Assembly (NCBI RefSeq): GCF_000519205.1
Contig: NZ_JAFB01000034.1
Location: 1-64,000, forward strand
Direction: 5' to 3'
Origin: Amycolatopsis taiwanensis DSM 45107
GTDB lineage: Bacteria; Actinomycetota; Actinomycetes; Mycobacteriales; Pseudonocardiaceae
DNA length: 64,000 nucleotides
The notes under the pieces are model-generated. The model saw only the letters and a list, made by a program, of their open reading frames with translations. It was not told the origin of the DNA and ran no database searches. The translations under genes and the position numbers were made by a program. The number at the start of each line of letters is the position of its first letter. Position 1 is the first letter of the stretch. Positions 1-7,785 of this stretch are shown piece by piece.

Positions 1-257
1 TTCGGGCCTGGTGCGCCGCCAACAACATCGAGCTGGTGTACTTGCCGACCAACGCCTCGTGGCTGAACTGGATCGAATGCGAGTTCACCGCGCTGCGCTA
101 CTTCGCGCTCAACGGCACCGACCACCGCAGCCACGCCGAGCAGAACGCGGCCATTGCTGACTACGTCCGCTGGCGCAACGCACGTGCTCGACCGAAACGC
201 CACTTCGCGATCAACTCACCCATCCGAGAACCCAATTACATGATCAACGTTGCTTGA
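1..257 (+). CDS. IS630-family transposase, 3' end (partial)
   Basis: C-terminal part of a DDE transposase of the IS630/Tc1 type; the 5' part lies outside the window. The open frame runs from the first bases to TGA at 255-257. It reads through a stretch ending SWLNWIECEFTALRYFALNGT, where the Glu of IECEF matches the third acidic residue of the DDE triad in IS630 enzymes (family knowledge), followed by a basic tail that includes WRNARARPKRH. No terminal inverted repeat or TA target duplication could be identified at the right end, so the element boundary is not defined. Whether the full gene is intact cannot be judged here. Two more IS630-type fragments occur later in the window. Confidence 0.8.
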   Translation, partial: RAWCAANNIELVYLPTNASWLNWIECEFTALRYFALNGTDHRSHAEQNAAIADYVRWRNARARPKRHFAINSPIREPNYMINVA

Positions 258-371
258 CGAGGCACTAGTTGCCCGCGGTTGCGTATGGTGTATGGCGTTT
301 CCACTGGTTGACGGTGTGGCGTCGCTATAAAGGACGGTCACCGCGTGCTCGTTCGATCCGCTTCGGTGAAG

Positions 372-1010
372 TCACCGGCGGATGAGGCCGAGGTCGGTGG
401 CGGTGGCGACGGCGGCGGTGCGTGAATCGACGCCGAGCTTGGTGTAGATGCGGGACAGGTGGGACTTGACGGTGCCCTCGGTGAGGTGGAGCCGTTGACC
501 GATGGCCTGGTTGGACAGGCCCTCGGCGACCAGGACGAGGACTTCGATCTCGCGCCGGGTCAGGGCGTTGCCAGGAGCCCGCAGCCGGTTCATGAGCCGG
601 TCGGCGACCGCGGGCGCGAGCGTGGTGCGGCCGGCCGCGGCGGTGCGCACGGCGGCGGCCAGGTCCGTGGGCGGGGCGTCTTTGAGCAGGTAGCCGGTGG
701 CGCCGGCCTCGATGGCCGGCAGCGTGTCGGCGTCGGTGTCATAGGTCGTGACGATCAGAACGCGAGGGGCGCCCGGTCGGGCAGTGATCGCCGCGGTGGC
801 CTCGGCGCCGTTCATTCTGTTGATGCCGAACTGCAGGTCCATCAGGACGACGTCGATGTCGCCCTCGGCGGCGCGGGTGACGGCGTCTTCGGCGGTGGCC
901 GCCTCGGCCACCACGATCAGGCCGGGTTCGGTCTCCAGCACGGCACGCAGTCCGGCCCGGACCACGGGATGGTCGTCGGCCACGAGCAGGCGGATCGGGG
1001 TGTCGGTCAC
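372..1010 (-). CDS. NarL/LuxR-type response regulator
   Basis: 212-residue DNA-binding response regulator, the output half of a two-component pair. The N-terminal receiver domain shows the acidic pocket ADD at residues 11-13 and the phospho-acceptor Asp58 in VVLMDLQF; the usual DLxMPGMDG loop is replaced by a longer DLQFGINRMNG loop. The C-terminal part is a LuxR-type helix-turn-helix with LTRREIEVLVLVAEGLSNQAI and GTVKSHLSRI. The start is GTG at 1010, which overlaps the stop of the upstream kinase gene by four bases (GTGA), a sign of translational coupling. It probably controls the neighbouring ABC exporter that is divergent at 2398, as many such pairs do in actinomycetes; this target is inferred. 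Confidence 0.92.
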   Translation of the reverse strand: MTDTPIRLLVADDHPVVRAGLRAVLETEPGLIVVAEAATAEDAVTRAAEGDIDVVLMDLQFGINRMNGAEATAAITARPGAPRVLIVTTYDTDADTLPAIEAGATGYLLKDAPPTDLAAAVRTAAAGRTTLAPAVADRLMNRLRAPGNALTRREIEVLVLVAEGLSNQAIGQRLHLTEGTVKSHLSRIYTKLGVDSRTAAVATATDLGLIRR

Positions 1011-2227
1011 GGGTGGGCCTCGGGCTCGGCGTCGACGGGCGGGGCGAACGGGAGTTGGGCGGTTAGGGCGGTGCCGTGCCCGGGGGCGGATTCGATGGTG
1101 AGGGTACCGCCGAGGGCGTGCATGCGGGCATGCATGGCGGCGAGCCCGAACCCGCCGTGGTTCGGGTCGGGTGCGGGCACCTGGGCCGGGTCGAATCCGA
1201 TCCCGTCGTCGGCGACGTCGACGGCGGCGTGGTCGCCGACGTAGCTCAGGGTCACCTGCGCCGTAGTGGCGTCGGCATGGTGGACGGTGTTGGCCAGGGC
1301 GGACTGGGCGATACGCAGCAGCGCGACCTCGTGCGCGGTGGGCAGCGGGATCGGGTTGCCGGTGAGGTGGAAGCGGGCGGTGATCCGGTGGTGCGTGGAG
1401 GTGGTGGCGCACAGGCGTTCCAGAGCGCCGGCCAGGGTGGTGCCCTCCAGGGAGGGCGGGGTCAGGGCGACGACGAAGCGGCGGGCCTCGGCGAGGTTGT
1501 CGACGGCGGCCTGCCGGGCCTGGCACACGTAGCCGGCCGCGGTCTCGGTCTGGTCGGGCAAGGCGCGTTCGGCGGCGCGCAGCAGCAGTTGAATGCTCGA
1601 CAGGCCCTGGGCGAGGGTGTCGTGGATCTCCCGGGCCAGGCGTTCCCGTTCGGCTGACACACCGGCGGTGTGCTGTGCCTTCGCCAGGTCGGCGCGGGTG
1701 GCGGTGAGCTCCTCGATCAGGCTGCGGCGCTGTTCGCTCTCCCGGTACAGGGCCTGGTAGCCCCACACCACCGCGACCGCCACGGCGGCGCCGAGCGCCG
1801 GGCCGATCGCGGTGGCCACGGTGAAGGAGCCGTTGTGGGCGGCGAAGGTGGTGATCGCCGCGAGGGCGGTCGCGACCACGGCGGCGAGAGCGGCGCGGCG
1901 CGGCAGCAGGTGCAGCTGGAGGAAGTACAGCGGGAAGGCCACCCACACGCCCTCGGCGGTCAAGGCCAGCAACACCAGCCACACGGCCCCTACCGCGGTC
2001 AGCCAGAGGGCCGCGGCCCGCCGCGAGGAGCTGACCGCCGGCAGGAGTGGCCCGGCCGCGTACACCAGCACGAGTGCGACGGACACCGCAACCACAGATC
2101 CGGCGTGCGGTGCGCTGCCGATCACGGCCCGGCCCGCGGCCAGCACGAGCAGGCCGATGATCAACAGGTGCAGGCACCAGGTCAGGGTCCGGGTGGTCGG
2201 GGTCAGGATGGGGGCGGTGGCGTTCAC
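1007..2227 (-). CDS. NarL-type sensor histidine kinase
   Basis: 406-residue membrane histidine kinase of the HisKA_3/HATPase_c class. The first about 160 residues are strongly hydrophobic and look like five or six membrane segments without a large extracellular loop. A short coiled segment (YRESEQRRSLIEELTATRA) leads to the dimerisation/phospho-transfer box LAREIHDTLAQGLSSIQL with the phospho-acceptor His202. The C-terminal ATPase shows DDGIGFD and GGFGLAAMHARM (N and G boxes). The gene is transcribed first and overlaps the regulator by four bases. The small sensor suggests detection of a membrane or cell-envelope signal; this and the link to the divergent ABC exporter are inferred from arrangement. 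Confidence 0.9.
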   Translation of the reverse strand: MNATAPILTPTTRTLTWCLHLLIIGLLVLAAGRAVIGSAPHAGSVVAVSVALVLVYAAGPLLPAVSSSRRAAALWLTAVGAVWLVLLALTAEGVWVAFPLYFLQLHLLPRRAALAAVVATALAAITTFAAHNGSFTVATAIGPALGAAVAVAVVWGYQALYRESEQRRSLIEELTATRADLAKAQHTAGVSAERERLAREIHDTLAQGLSSIQLLLRAAERALPDQTETAAGYVCQARQAAVDNLAEARRFVVALTPPSLEGTTLAGALERLCATTSTHHRITARFHLTGNPIPLPTAHEVALLRIAQSALANTVHHADATTAQVTLSYVGDHAAVDVADDGIGFDPAQVPAPDPNHGGFGLAAMHARMHALGGTLTIESAPGHGTALTAQLPFAPPVDAEPEAHP

Positions 2228-2397
2228 GGTCCTTCCAGATTAGGTGGCTGCCTGCGACGCCGGCCTCCATCGAAAGTTAGAACCCACACGCTGCCGTTCG
2301 ATCCGCGAAGTGCTTTCCCACGCCAGACGCCCTCGCCCGGGGCGGGCGGCAATGGTGGAGGCGTACCGCTTCCATTGTTGAAAAGGCAGGCCAAGCC

Positions 2398-3486
2398 GTG
2401 TTCGTCGCTGTCAGAGACTTAAGGTTCGCCAAGGGGCGCTTCGCCCTGATGGGGGCCGTGATCGTGCTGATCACTTTGCTGGTCGGGCTGTTGTCGGGCC
2501 TGACTGCCGGGCTCGGCCGGCAGAACGTCTCCGCGATCACCGGACTGCCCGCCGACAAGATCGCCTTCAACGCCCCCGGCGACGGGGAGGACCTGTCCTA
2601 CTCGAACTCCACCGTCACCGAAAAGCAGTGGCAGCAGTGGGCCAGGACACCCGGCGTCACGAGTGCCGAACCGCTGGGCATCGCCACCACCAAAGCCACC
2701 GCCGGCGGCAAGAGCGCTGGAGTCTCCGTGTTCGGCCTGCAGCCTGGCTCGGGGCTGGCCCCCGACAGCGGCAAGATCACCAACAGCGCGGTGGTGCTGT
2801 CCACCACGGCTGCCGACGATCTCGGCCTCCAGCCGGGCGACAGCGTCACCCTGGCCGGGCAGAAGCTGACGGTGGCCGCCGTGCACGGCGACGCTTCCTT
2901 CAGCCACACGCCCGTCATCTGGACCAGCCTTCAGACCTGGCGGAAGACCGCTTTACCCACCGGGGCCTCAGACGGCTCGACCGCCACCGTGATCGCCCTG
3001 AGCACCACCTCCGACGCCGACGTGCAAGCCGCCGACGCCGCCGCGGGTACCAGGACGGTCTCGAAGGACGACTCGCTGTCCGCGATCGGCTCCTACACCT
3101 CCGAGAACGGCTCCCTGCAGCTGATGCGCGGCTTCCTGTTCGCCATCTCCGCCCTGGTCATCGGCGCCTTCTTCACCGTGTGGACCATTCAGCGCAGCGG
3201 CGACATCGCCGTCCTGAAGGCCCTGGGCGCCTCCACCGCCAACCTGCTGAAGGACGCACTCGGCCAAGCCGTCGTCCTGCTGGCCGGCGGCACCGGAATC
3301 GGCACCGGTATCGCCGTCGCCCTCGGCGCGCTTTTCGCCGGCAGTGCGGTGCCGTTCGTCCTCACACCCGCCACCGTCCTCGTTCCCGCCGCGGTGATGA
3401 TCCTCCTCGGCGTGCTCGGGGCGGCCCTGTCTGTCCGTCGCATCACCTCCGTCGACCCGCTGACTGCTCTGGGGAGTGCCCGATGA
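2398..3486 (+). CDS. FtsX-type ABC transporter permease
   Basis: 362-residue permease of the MacB/FtsX class. It has one N-terminal membrane segment (residues about 15-38, ALMGAVIVLITLLVGLLSGL), a large extracytoplasmic domain of about 200 residues, and three C-terminal membrane segments from about residue 240, the layout typical of FtsX-like half-exporters. Start GTG at 2398 is preceded by GAAAAGG at 2380-2386. The stop overlaps the start of the ATPase gene (ATGA), so the two are co-translated. Members of this family export lipids, peptides or antibiotics or act as mechanotransducers rather than importers; the cargo here is unknown. Regulation by the divergent two-component pair is likely. 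Confidence 0.88.
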   Translation: MFVAVRDLRFAKGRFALMGAVIVLITLLVGLLSGLTAGLGRQNVSAITGLPADKIAFNAPGDGEDLSYSNSTVTEKQWQQWARTPGVTSAEPLGIATTKATAGGKSAGVSVFGLQPGSGLAPDSGKITNSAVVLSTTAADDLGLQPGDSVTLAGQKLTVAAVHGDASFSHTPVIWTSLQTWRKTALPTGASDGSTATVIALSTTSDADVQAADAAAGTRTVSKDDSLSAIGSYTSENGSLQLMRGFLFAISALVIGAFFTVWTIQRSGDIAVLKALGASTANLLKDALGQAVVLLAGGTGIGTGIAVALGALFAGSAVPFVLTPATVLVPAAVMILLGVLGAALSVRRITSVDPLTALGSAR

Positions 3487-4172
3487 GCCTGAACCTGACC
3501 GACATCACTCTCACCTATCCCGACGGCGAGTCCCGCCTGACCGCTCTCGACCGCGTCACCCTGAACGTCGGTGAGGGCAACCTCACCGCCGTGGTCGGCC
3601 CTTCCGGTTCCGGCAAGTCCAGCCTGCTGGCCGTCGCCGCCACTCTCATCGCCGCCGATGCCGGCACCGTCACCATCGATGGGACCGAGACCACCGGCAT
3701 GACTCGCGCCGAACTGACCGACCTTCGCCGTGACAAGATCGGCATTGTCTTCCAGCAGCCCAACCTCCTGCCCTCCCTGACCTCCGCCGAACAGCTCCTG
3801 GTCATGGCCAAGCTCGACGGCCGTCCCCCGGCCAAGGCCCGGCCCAGGGCGATGGAGCTGCTGGCGGCGGTCGGCCTGGCCGACCAGGCCGACCGCCGTC
3901 CCCACCAGCTCTCCGGTGGCCAGCGCCAGCGCGTGAACATCGCCCGCGCCCTGATGAACGACCCCACCGTCCTCCTGGTCGACGAACCCACCAGCGCCCT
4001 CGACCACGAACGCGGCGCCGCCATCATCGACCTGATCACCCGCCTCACCCACCAGCAGGCCACCGCCACTGTCCTGGTGACCCACGACCGCACCCACCTC
4101 ACCGCCGTCGACCAGATCGCCGAAGTCCACGACGGCCGCCTCCGCCTCCCCACAGTGCGGACTCCGGCATAA
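3483..4172 (+). CDS. ABC transporter ATP-binding protein (LolD/MacB type)
   Basis: 229-residue ATPase that powers the FtsX-type permease encoded just upstream. It shows Walker A GPSGSGKSS with Lys45, Q-loop FQQPNLL, signature LSGGQRQR, Walker B VLLVDEPTSALD and the switch His in VTHDR. The length and the motif context fit the MacB/LolD subgroup. The start ATG at 3483 overlaps the permease stop by four bases. No further gene follows in the same direction before the fucU fragment and the convergent enzyme gene, so the exporter is a two-gene unit. Confidence 0.93.
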   Translation: MSLNLTDITLTYPDGESRLTALDRVTLNVGEGNLTAVVGPSGSGKSSLLAVAATLIAADAGTVTIDGTETTGMTRAELTDLRRDKIGIVFQQPNLLPSLTSAEQLLVMAKLDGRPPAKARPRAMELLAAVGLADQADRRPHQLSGGQRQRVNIARALMNDPTVLLVDEPTSALDHERGAAIIDLITRLTHQQATATVLVTHDRTHLTAVDQIAEVHDGRLRLPTVRTPA

Positions 4173-4223
4173 GGAACGGCTCCAGCGCGTTGCTCCGAAC
4201 GGCGGTCGGCGGAGTCAGGGTTC

Positions 4224-4355
4224 AACCGCTCCACAACCCGCACACGGACCTGCCGTCCCTCGACCCGCTCCACGACGTCGCCGACCTCGCGCGCGACTGG
4301 AGGGACGGCGTCCGGGTCGCCGACCACGCCCATCCGCGCGACGAGCTCCGGCTCG
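4224..4355 (-). pseudogene. truncated fucU fragment (copy 1 of a 132-bp repeat)
   Basis: The 132 bases here match 7448-7579 inside the intact fucU gene with only two mismatches by eye. In the fucU frame the fragment reads through PVAREVGDVVERVEGRQVRV and is cut off on both sides: upstream homology stops after the EPE tripeptide and downstream it runs into unrelated sequence (ERLNPDSADRR). There is no start codon or ribosome site for it, so it is a relic. The rest of the gap 4173-4555 holds nothing I can recognise. With copy 2 it brackets the 3.1 kb carrying the acetolactate-synthase-like and reductase genes. Confidence 0.85.
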
Positions 4356-4555
4356 TGCAGCCACCAGCGCAGCCTGTTCGGCTGGGAACCCGACCCGGAC
4401 ATACCGCCACAGCTGAGGTCACCACCACCGATATCCGTGGGCAAGGACCGGCCTGGCGGAGGGCGGGGCCCCGCTGGGGTGCCTGGCTGCCGGGCCTTGG
4501 GTCCGAGTCCGGCACCGGGCACGGCCGGCGCCCCAGGCTGGGCTTGGCTCTCGGG

Positions 4556-6247
4556 TCAGAACGGGCCGTGGAGACTGCCCAGTCGGTCGGTCAGACGCAG
4601 ATTCTCGGAGTAGTCGACGGGGCAGGCGATCACGGAGACCGTGTCGTCGTCGAGGGAACGGCGCAGTACAGGCAACAGCTGGTCGGCGGTCTCGATGGCG
4701 TAGCCGCGTGCGCCGAAGCTTTCGGCGTAGGCGACCAGGTCCGGGTTGGTGAACCGGGTGTGGCTGTGGCGGCCGAGTTCGAGTTCCATTTTCCAGGTGA
4801 TCAGGCCGTATTCCTCGTCCACCAGGACGAGGACGACCAGCCGGACGTGTTCGCGGATGGCGGTCTCCAGTTCCTGTGAGTTCATCAGGAACGCGCCGTC
4901 GCCCATCACTGCAAGGACGCGTCGGTCGGGCCGGGCCAGCTTGGCGGCGATGGCGCCTGGCAGCGCGAAGCCCATGGTGGACAGGCCGTTGGAGACGAGG
5001 CAGGTGTCCGGTTCGTAGGTCCGGTAGAGGCGGGCCATCCACATTTTCCCGGCGCCGGTGTCGGCGAGCACGATGTCGTGGCGGTCCAGGGCGGTGCGGA
5101 CATCACTCACCACGCGCTGTGGTACGAGGGGGAAAGCGTCGTTGTGGCGTCCGTACCGGAGTTCCTCGTCGAGGAGGGTACGGATCTTCTCGCTGCTTCC
5201 CGAGTCGTAGGTGAGTCCGTCGGGCAGTGCCGCCGCGAGTGCGTCCAGCGCCTGCGCGGGGTCACCTTCCACGCCGACCGCGACCGGGTAGTGGGCGTCC
5301 ACCTCGGCGGGGAAGCGGTGCATGTGCAGGATCCGCTTGTCGCCGTTCGGGTTGATCTTGCTGGGGTCGAACTCCTGGATCTCGTAGCCCACGCAGACCA
5401 GCACGTCGGCCGAGTCGAAGCCGAAGTTGCCATAGTCGTGGCGCATGAAGCCGACCGCACCCAGGGCGTTCGGGTGGTCGTCGGGGAAGACGCCCTTGCC
5501 GTGGAAGGTGGTCGCGACCGGGATGTTCAACCGCTCGGCGAACCGCATGAGAGCGTCCGAGGCTTGGGCCCTGGCGGCGCCGTGGCCTGCCAGCACGACG
5601 GGGTGCCGTGCGGCGGCGAGCACCTTGGCGGCCCGCGCGATCTGGGCGGGCGAGGGCGCATCGGCGTGCACTGTGTCGATCTGCAGGGGTGCCAGCGGCT
5701 CGGCGGGACGCTCGGTTTCGATGTCCTCCGGCACCGCCAGGAACACAGCCCCGGGGCGCTCGCCCTGCGCGGTCTTGAACGCCTTGCGCGTCATCTCCGG
5801 AACCGCGTCCGGACACTCGATGCGCGCCGCCCACTGGGTGACGGGAGCGAACATCGACACCAGGTCGATGACCTGGTGCGACTCTTTGTGGATGCGGCGC
5901 AGCGAGCCCTGCGCCGCCACGGCCACCAGCGGAGCGCTATTGGTCATGGCGTCCGCGGTGCCCAGCAGCAGGTTGATCGCACCGGGACCCAGCGTGGCCG
6001 AGCAGACTCCAGCCCGGCCGGTCAGCCGCCCGTAGATCTCCGCCATGAACGAGGCGGCCTGCTCGTGGCGCACCAGGACGTAGCGGATCCCGGAGTCGTT
6101 CAGCGCGTCAACGAAGCGGATGTTCTCCTCACCGGGGATCCCGAAGACGTACTCCACGCCCTCCGCCCGCAGGCAACCCACCAACAAGGTGGCGACGTCC
6201 TCCACAGCAGCCGTCTTCCGCGACCCCGTCGCGCCTTCGCTGCCCAT
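4556..6247 (-). CDS. thiamine-diphosphate enzyme, acetolactate synthase-like
   Basis: 563-residue ThDP-dependent enzyme of the acetolactate synthase/acetohydroxyacid synthase large-subunit type. The N-terminal PYR domain contains GIPGEEN and the catalytic Glu in VRHEQAASFMAE; the central domain covers about residues 190-330; the C-terminal PP domain has the cofactor motif GDGAFLMNSQELETA. No small-subunit gene is adjacent, and the length of about 560 is close to the catabolic AlsS/BudB type, so it may make acetolactate from pyruvate for acetoin formation; a biosynthetic role or another 2-oxoacid substrate cannot be excluded. ATG at 6247 is preferred; an in-frame GTG at 6283 would add 12 residues, and neither has a clear ribosome site. 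It is divergent from the reductase gene at 6460. Confidence 0.85.
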   Translation of the reverse strand: MGSEGATGSRKTAAVEDVATLLVGCLRAEGVEYVFGIPGEENIRFVDALNDSGIRYVLVRHEQAASFMAEIYGRLTGRAGVCSATLGPGAINLLLGTADAMTNSAPLVAVAAQGSLRRIHKESHQVIDLVSMFAPVTQWAARIECPDAVPEMTRKAFKTAQGERPGAVFLAVPEDIETERPAEPLAPLQIDTVHADAPSPAQIARAAKVLAAARHPVVLAGHGAARAQASDALMRFAERLNIPVATTFHGKGVFPDDHPNALGAVGFMRHDYGNFGFDSADVLVCVGYEIQEFDPSKINPNGDKRILHMHRFPAEVDAHYPVAVGVEGDPAQALDALAAALPDGLTYDSGSSEKIRTLLDEELRYGRHNDAFPLVPQRVVSDVRTALDRHDIVLADTGAGKMWMARLYRTYEPDTCLVSNGLSTMGFALPGAIAAKLARPDRRVLAVMGDGAFLMNSQELETAIREHVRLVVLVLVDEEYGLITWKMELELGRHSHTRFTNPDLVAYAESFGARGYAIETADQLLPVLRRSLDDDTVSVIACPVDYSENLRLTDRLGSLHGPF

Positions 6248-6459
6248 GAGACGAACGTAGGGCAGCCGACCCGCCCCAGCCACTCATCAGCCGCCCGCAG
6301 GGGTGGCTGATGACCCACACCGGAGCTCTCACGCGCAAGCACCGCCCGGGGCCATGGGAAGGCGATCCGGTGGCGCCTCCCGCACACGGCCCGCATGCTG
6401 GACACGGATGTCGACGACTCGCCGCGCAGCGTGCGGCGGCAGGGCACTGGGAGGATCGC

Positions 6460-7191
6460 GTGACCACACCCGCCACCGATGCACCACCGGCCCGGTACGA
6501 CGACCTGCGCGCCATGGTGATCAACTGCACCCTCAAACGGTCGCCGGAGACGAGCAACACGCAGGGGCTGATCGACCGCAGCACCGCCATCATGGACGCG
6601 CAGGGAGTGCACGTCGATGTCGTCCGGGCGGTGGACCACGACATCGCCACCGGTGTGTGGCCCGACATGACGGAGCACGGCTGGGAGACGGACGCATGGC
6701 CGGACCTGTACCAGCAGGTCCTGGCGGCCGACATTCTCGTGCTGGCCGGCCCCATCTGGCTGGGCGACAACAGCTCTGTGACGAAGCAGGTGATCGAACG
6801 CCTCTACGCCTGCTCCAGCCTGCTCAACGAGGCAGGCCAGTACGCCTATTACGGCCGCGTCGGCGGCTGCCTGATCACCGGCAACGAGGACGGCGTCAAG
6901 CACTGCGCCATGAACGTCCTCTACAGTTTGCAACACCTCGGCTACACCATCCCACCCCAGGCGGATGCCGGTTGGATCGGCGAGGCGGGTCCCGGCCCCT
7001 CGTACCTCGACCCCGGATCGGGCGGGCCGGAAAACGACTTCACCAACCGCAACACCACCTTCATGACCTGGAACCTGCTGCACCTGGCCCGGGCGTTGAA
7101 GGATCTCGGTGGCATCCCCGCCTACGGCAACCAGCGCACCGCCTGGGACGCCGGCTGCCGCCGCGACTACGAAAACCCCGAGCACCGGTAG
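6460..7191 (+). CDS. flavodoxin-fold NAD(P)H-dependent FMN reductase
   Basis: 243-residue protein of the NADPH-dependent FMN reductase/flavodoxin-like family. The first strand and FMN phosphate loop are seen in MVINCTLKRSPETSNTQ, and the second FMN contact in AGPIWLGDNSS; YYGRVGGCLITGNEDGVKHC is typical of this group. The GTG start at 6460 is chosen because a GAGGAT ribosome site lies at 6451-6456; longer in-frame extensions upstream are low-complexity and not family-like. The protein probably reduces quinones, flavins or azo/nitro compounds with NAD(P)H. It is divergent from the ThDP enzyme, and both lie between the two fucU repeat copies. Confidence 0.85.
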   Translation: MTTPATDAPPARYDDLRAMVINCTLKRSPETSNTQGLIDRSTAIMDAQGVHVDVVRAVDHDIATGVWPDMTEHGWETDAWPDLYQQVLAADILVLAGPIWLGDNSSVTKQVIERLYACSSLLNEAGQYAYYGRVGGCLITGNEDGVKHCAMNVLYSLQHLGYTIPPQADAGWIGEAGPGPSYLDPGSGGPENDFTNRNTTFMTWNLLHLARALKDLGGIPAYGNQRTAWDAGCRRDYENPEHR

Positions 7192-7344
7192 GGACACCAA
7201 CGGCCGCCCTGGCAGGCGTCCTGGGATTCGAGGGCGTTGCCGCTGTTGGTGCACGATGTAGGTGGCCTGGCAGTAGGCGTTGAAGTCGGGCCCCGAGCAG
7301 GCCCGGTGTGGTCGGCACGGGGGGAGCGACCGCGAAGTCGGCGT

Positions 7345-7776
7345 TCAGAGGCGGATGACGCCCTTCGTCAGCAGGAAGCATCCATAGGCCCGGGTCTCGC
7401 CCGTCGCGACGACAACGGAGGCTCGGCGGGCTTCTGCGTAGAAGTCGAACCGCTCCACAACCCGCACACGGACCTGCCGTCCCTCGACCCGCTCCACGAC
7501 GTCGCCGACCTCGCGCGCGACTGGAGGGACGGCGTCCGGGTCACCGACCACGCCCATCCGCGCGACGGGCTCCGGCTCGAAGTCATCGATCGGCAGCAGG
7601 GTCAGGATGGCGTCGACCGCGGTGACGACGTCGACGCCGTCGAGCCGGACGACGGGGACGCCCGCCGCGTAGGCAGGATAGTTGTTGTCGACGACGGCAA
7701 GCGTGTCGCCGTGCCCCATGCGGGCGAGTGCCGAGAGGAGTTCCGGGCCGATGAGCGGGTGGATGTTCTTGAGCAT
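7345..7776 (-). CDS. fucU: L-fucose mutarotase (RbsD/FucU family)
   Basis: 143-residue RbsD/FucU sugar mutarotase, which interconverts the anomers of L-fucose or a related sugar. It begins MLKNIHPLIGPELLSALARM and has the GHGD motif containing the conserved catalytic His, then the C-terminal YGCFLLTKGV that closes the active site in this family. The length matches E. coli FucU. It is the last gene of an operon: its start lies 9 bases after the stop of the glycoside hydrolase gene. The combination suggests release and anomer equilibration of a deoxy sugar. RbsD-type ribose activity remains possible. Part of this gene (7448-7579) is duplicated at 4224-4355. Confidence 0.88.
   Translation of the reverse strand: MLKNIHPLIGPELLSALARMGHGDTLAVVDNNYPAYAAGVPVVRLDGVDVVTAVDAILTLLPIDDFEPEPVARMGVVGDPDAVPPVAREVGDVVERVEGRQVRVRVVERFDFYAEARRASVVVATGETRAYGCFLLTKGVIRL
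7448..7579. repeat. 132-bp direct repeat, copy 2 (inside fucU)
   Basis: Matches 4224-4355 in the same orientation with two substitutions; homology ends sharply on both sides. The two copies are 3,224 bp apart and bracket the ThDP enzyme and reductase genes. This is the intact donor copy, lying within an undisturbed fucU gene. Confidence 0.9.
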
Positions 7777-7785
7777 GTCGTCCTC

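Noticed and set aside
1007-2270. Fused kinase-regulator protein on the minus strand
   Set aside because: The long frame reaching 2270 is antisense-like Arg/Pro-rich sequence upstream of the true regulator start at 1010; the real kinase uses another frame.
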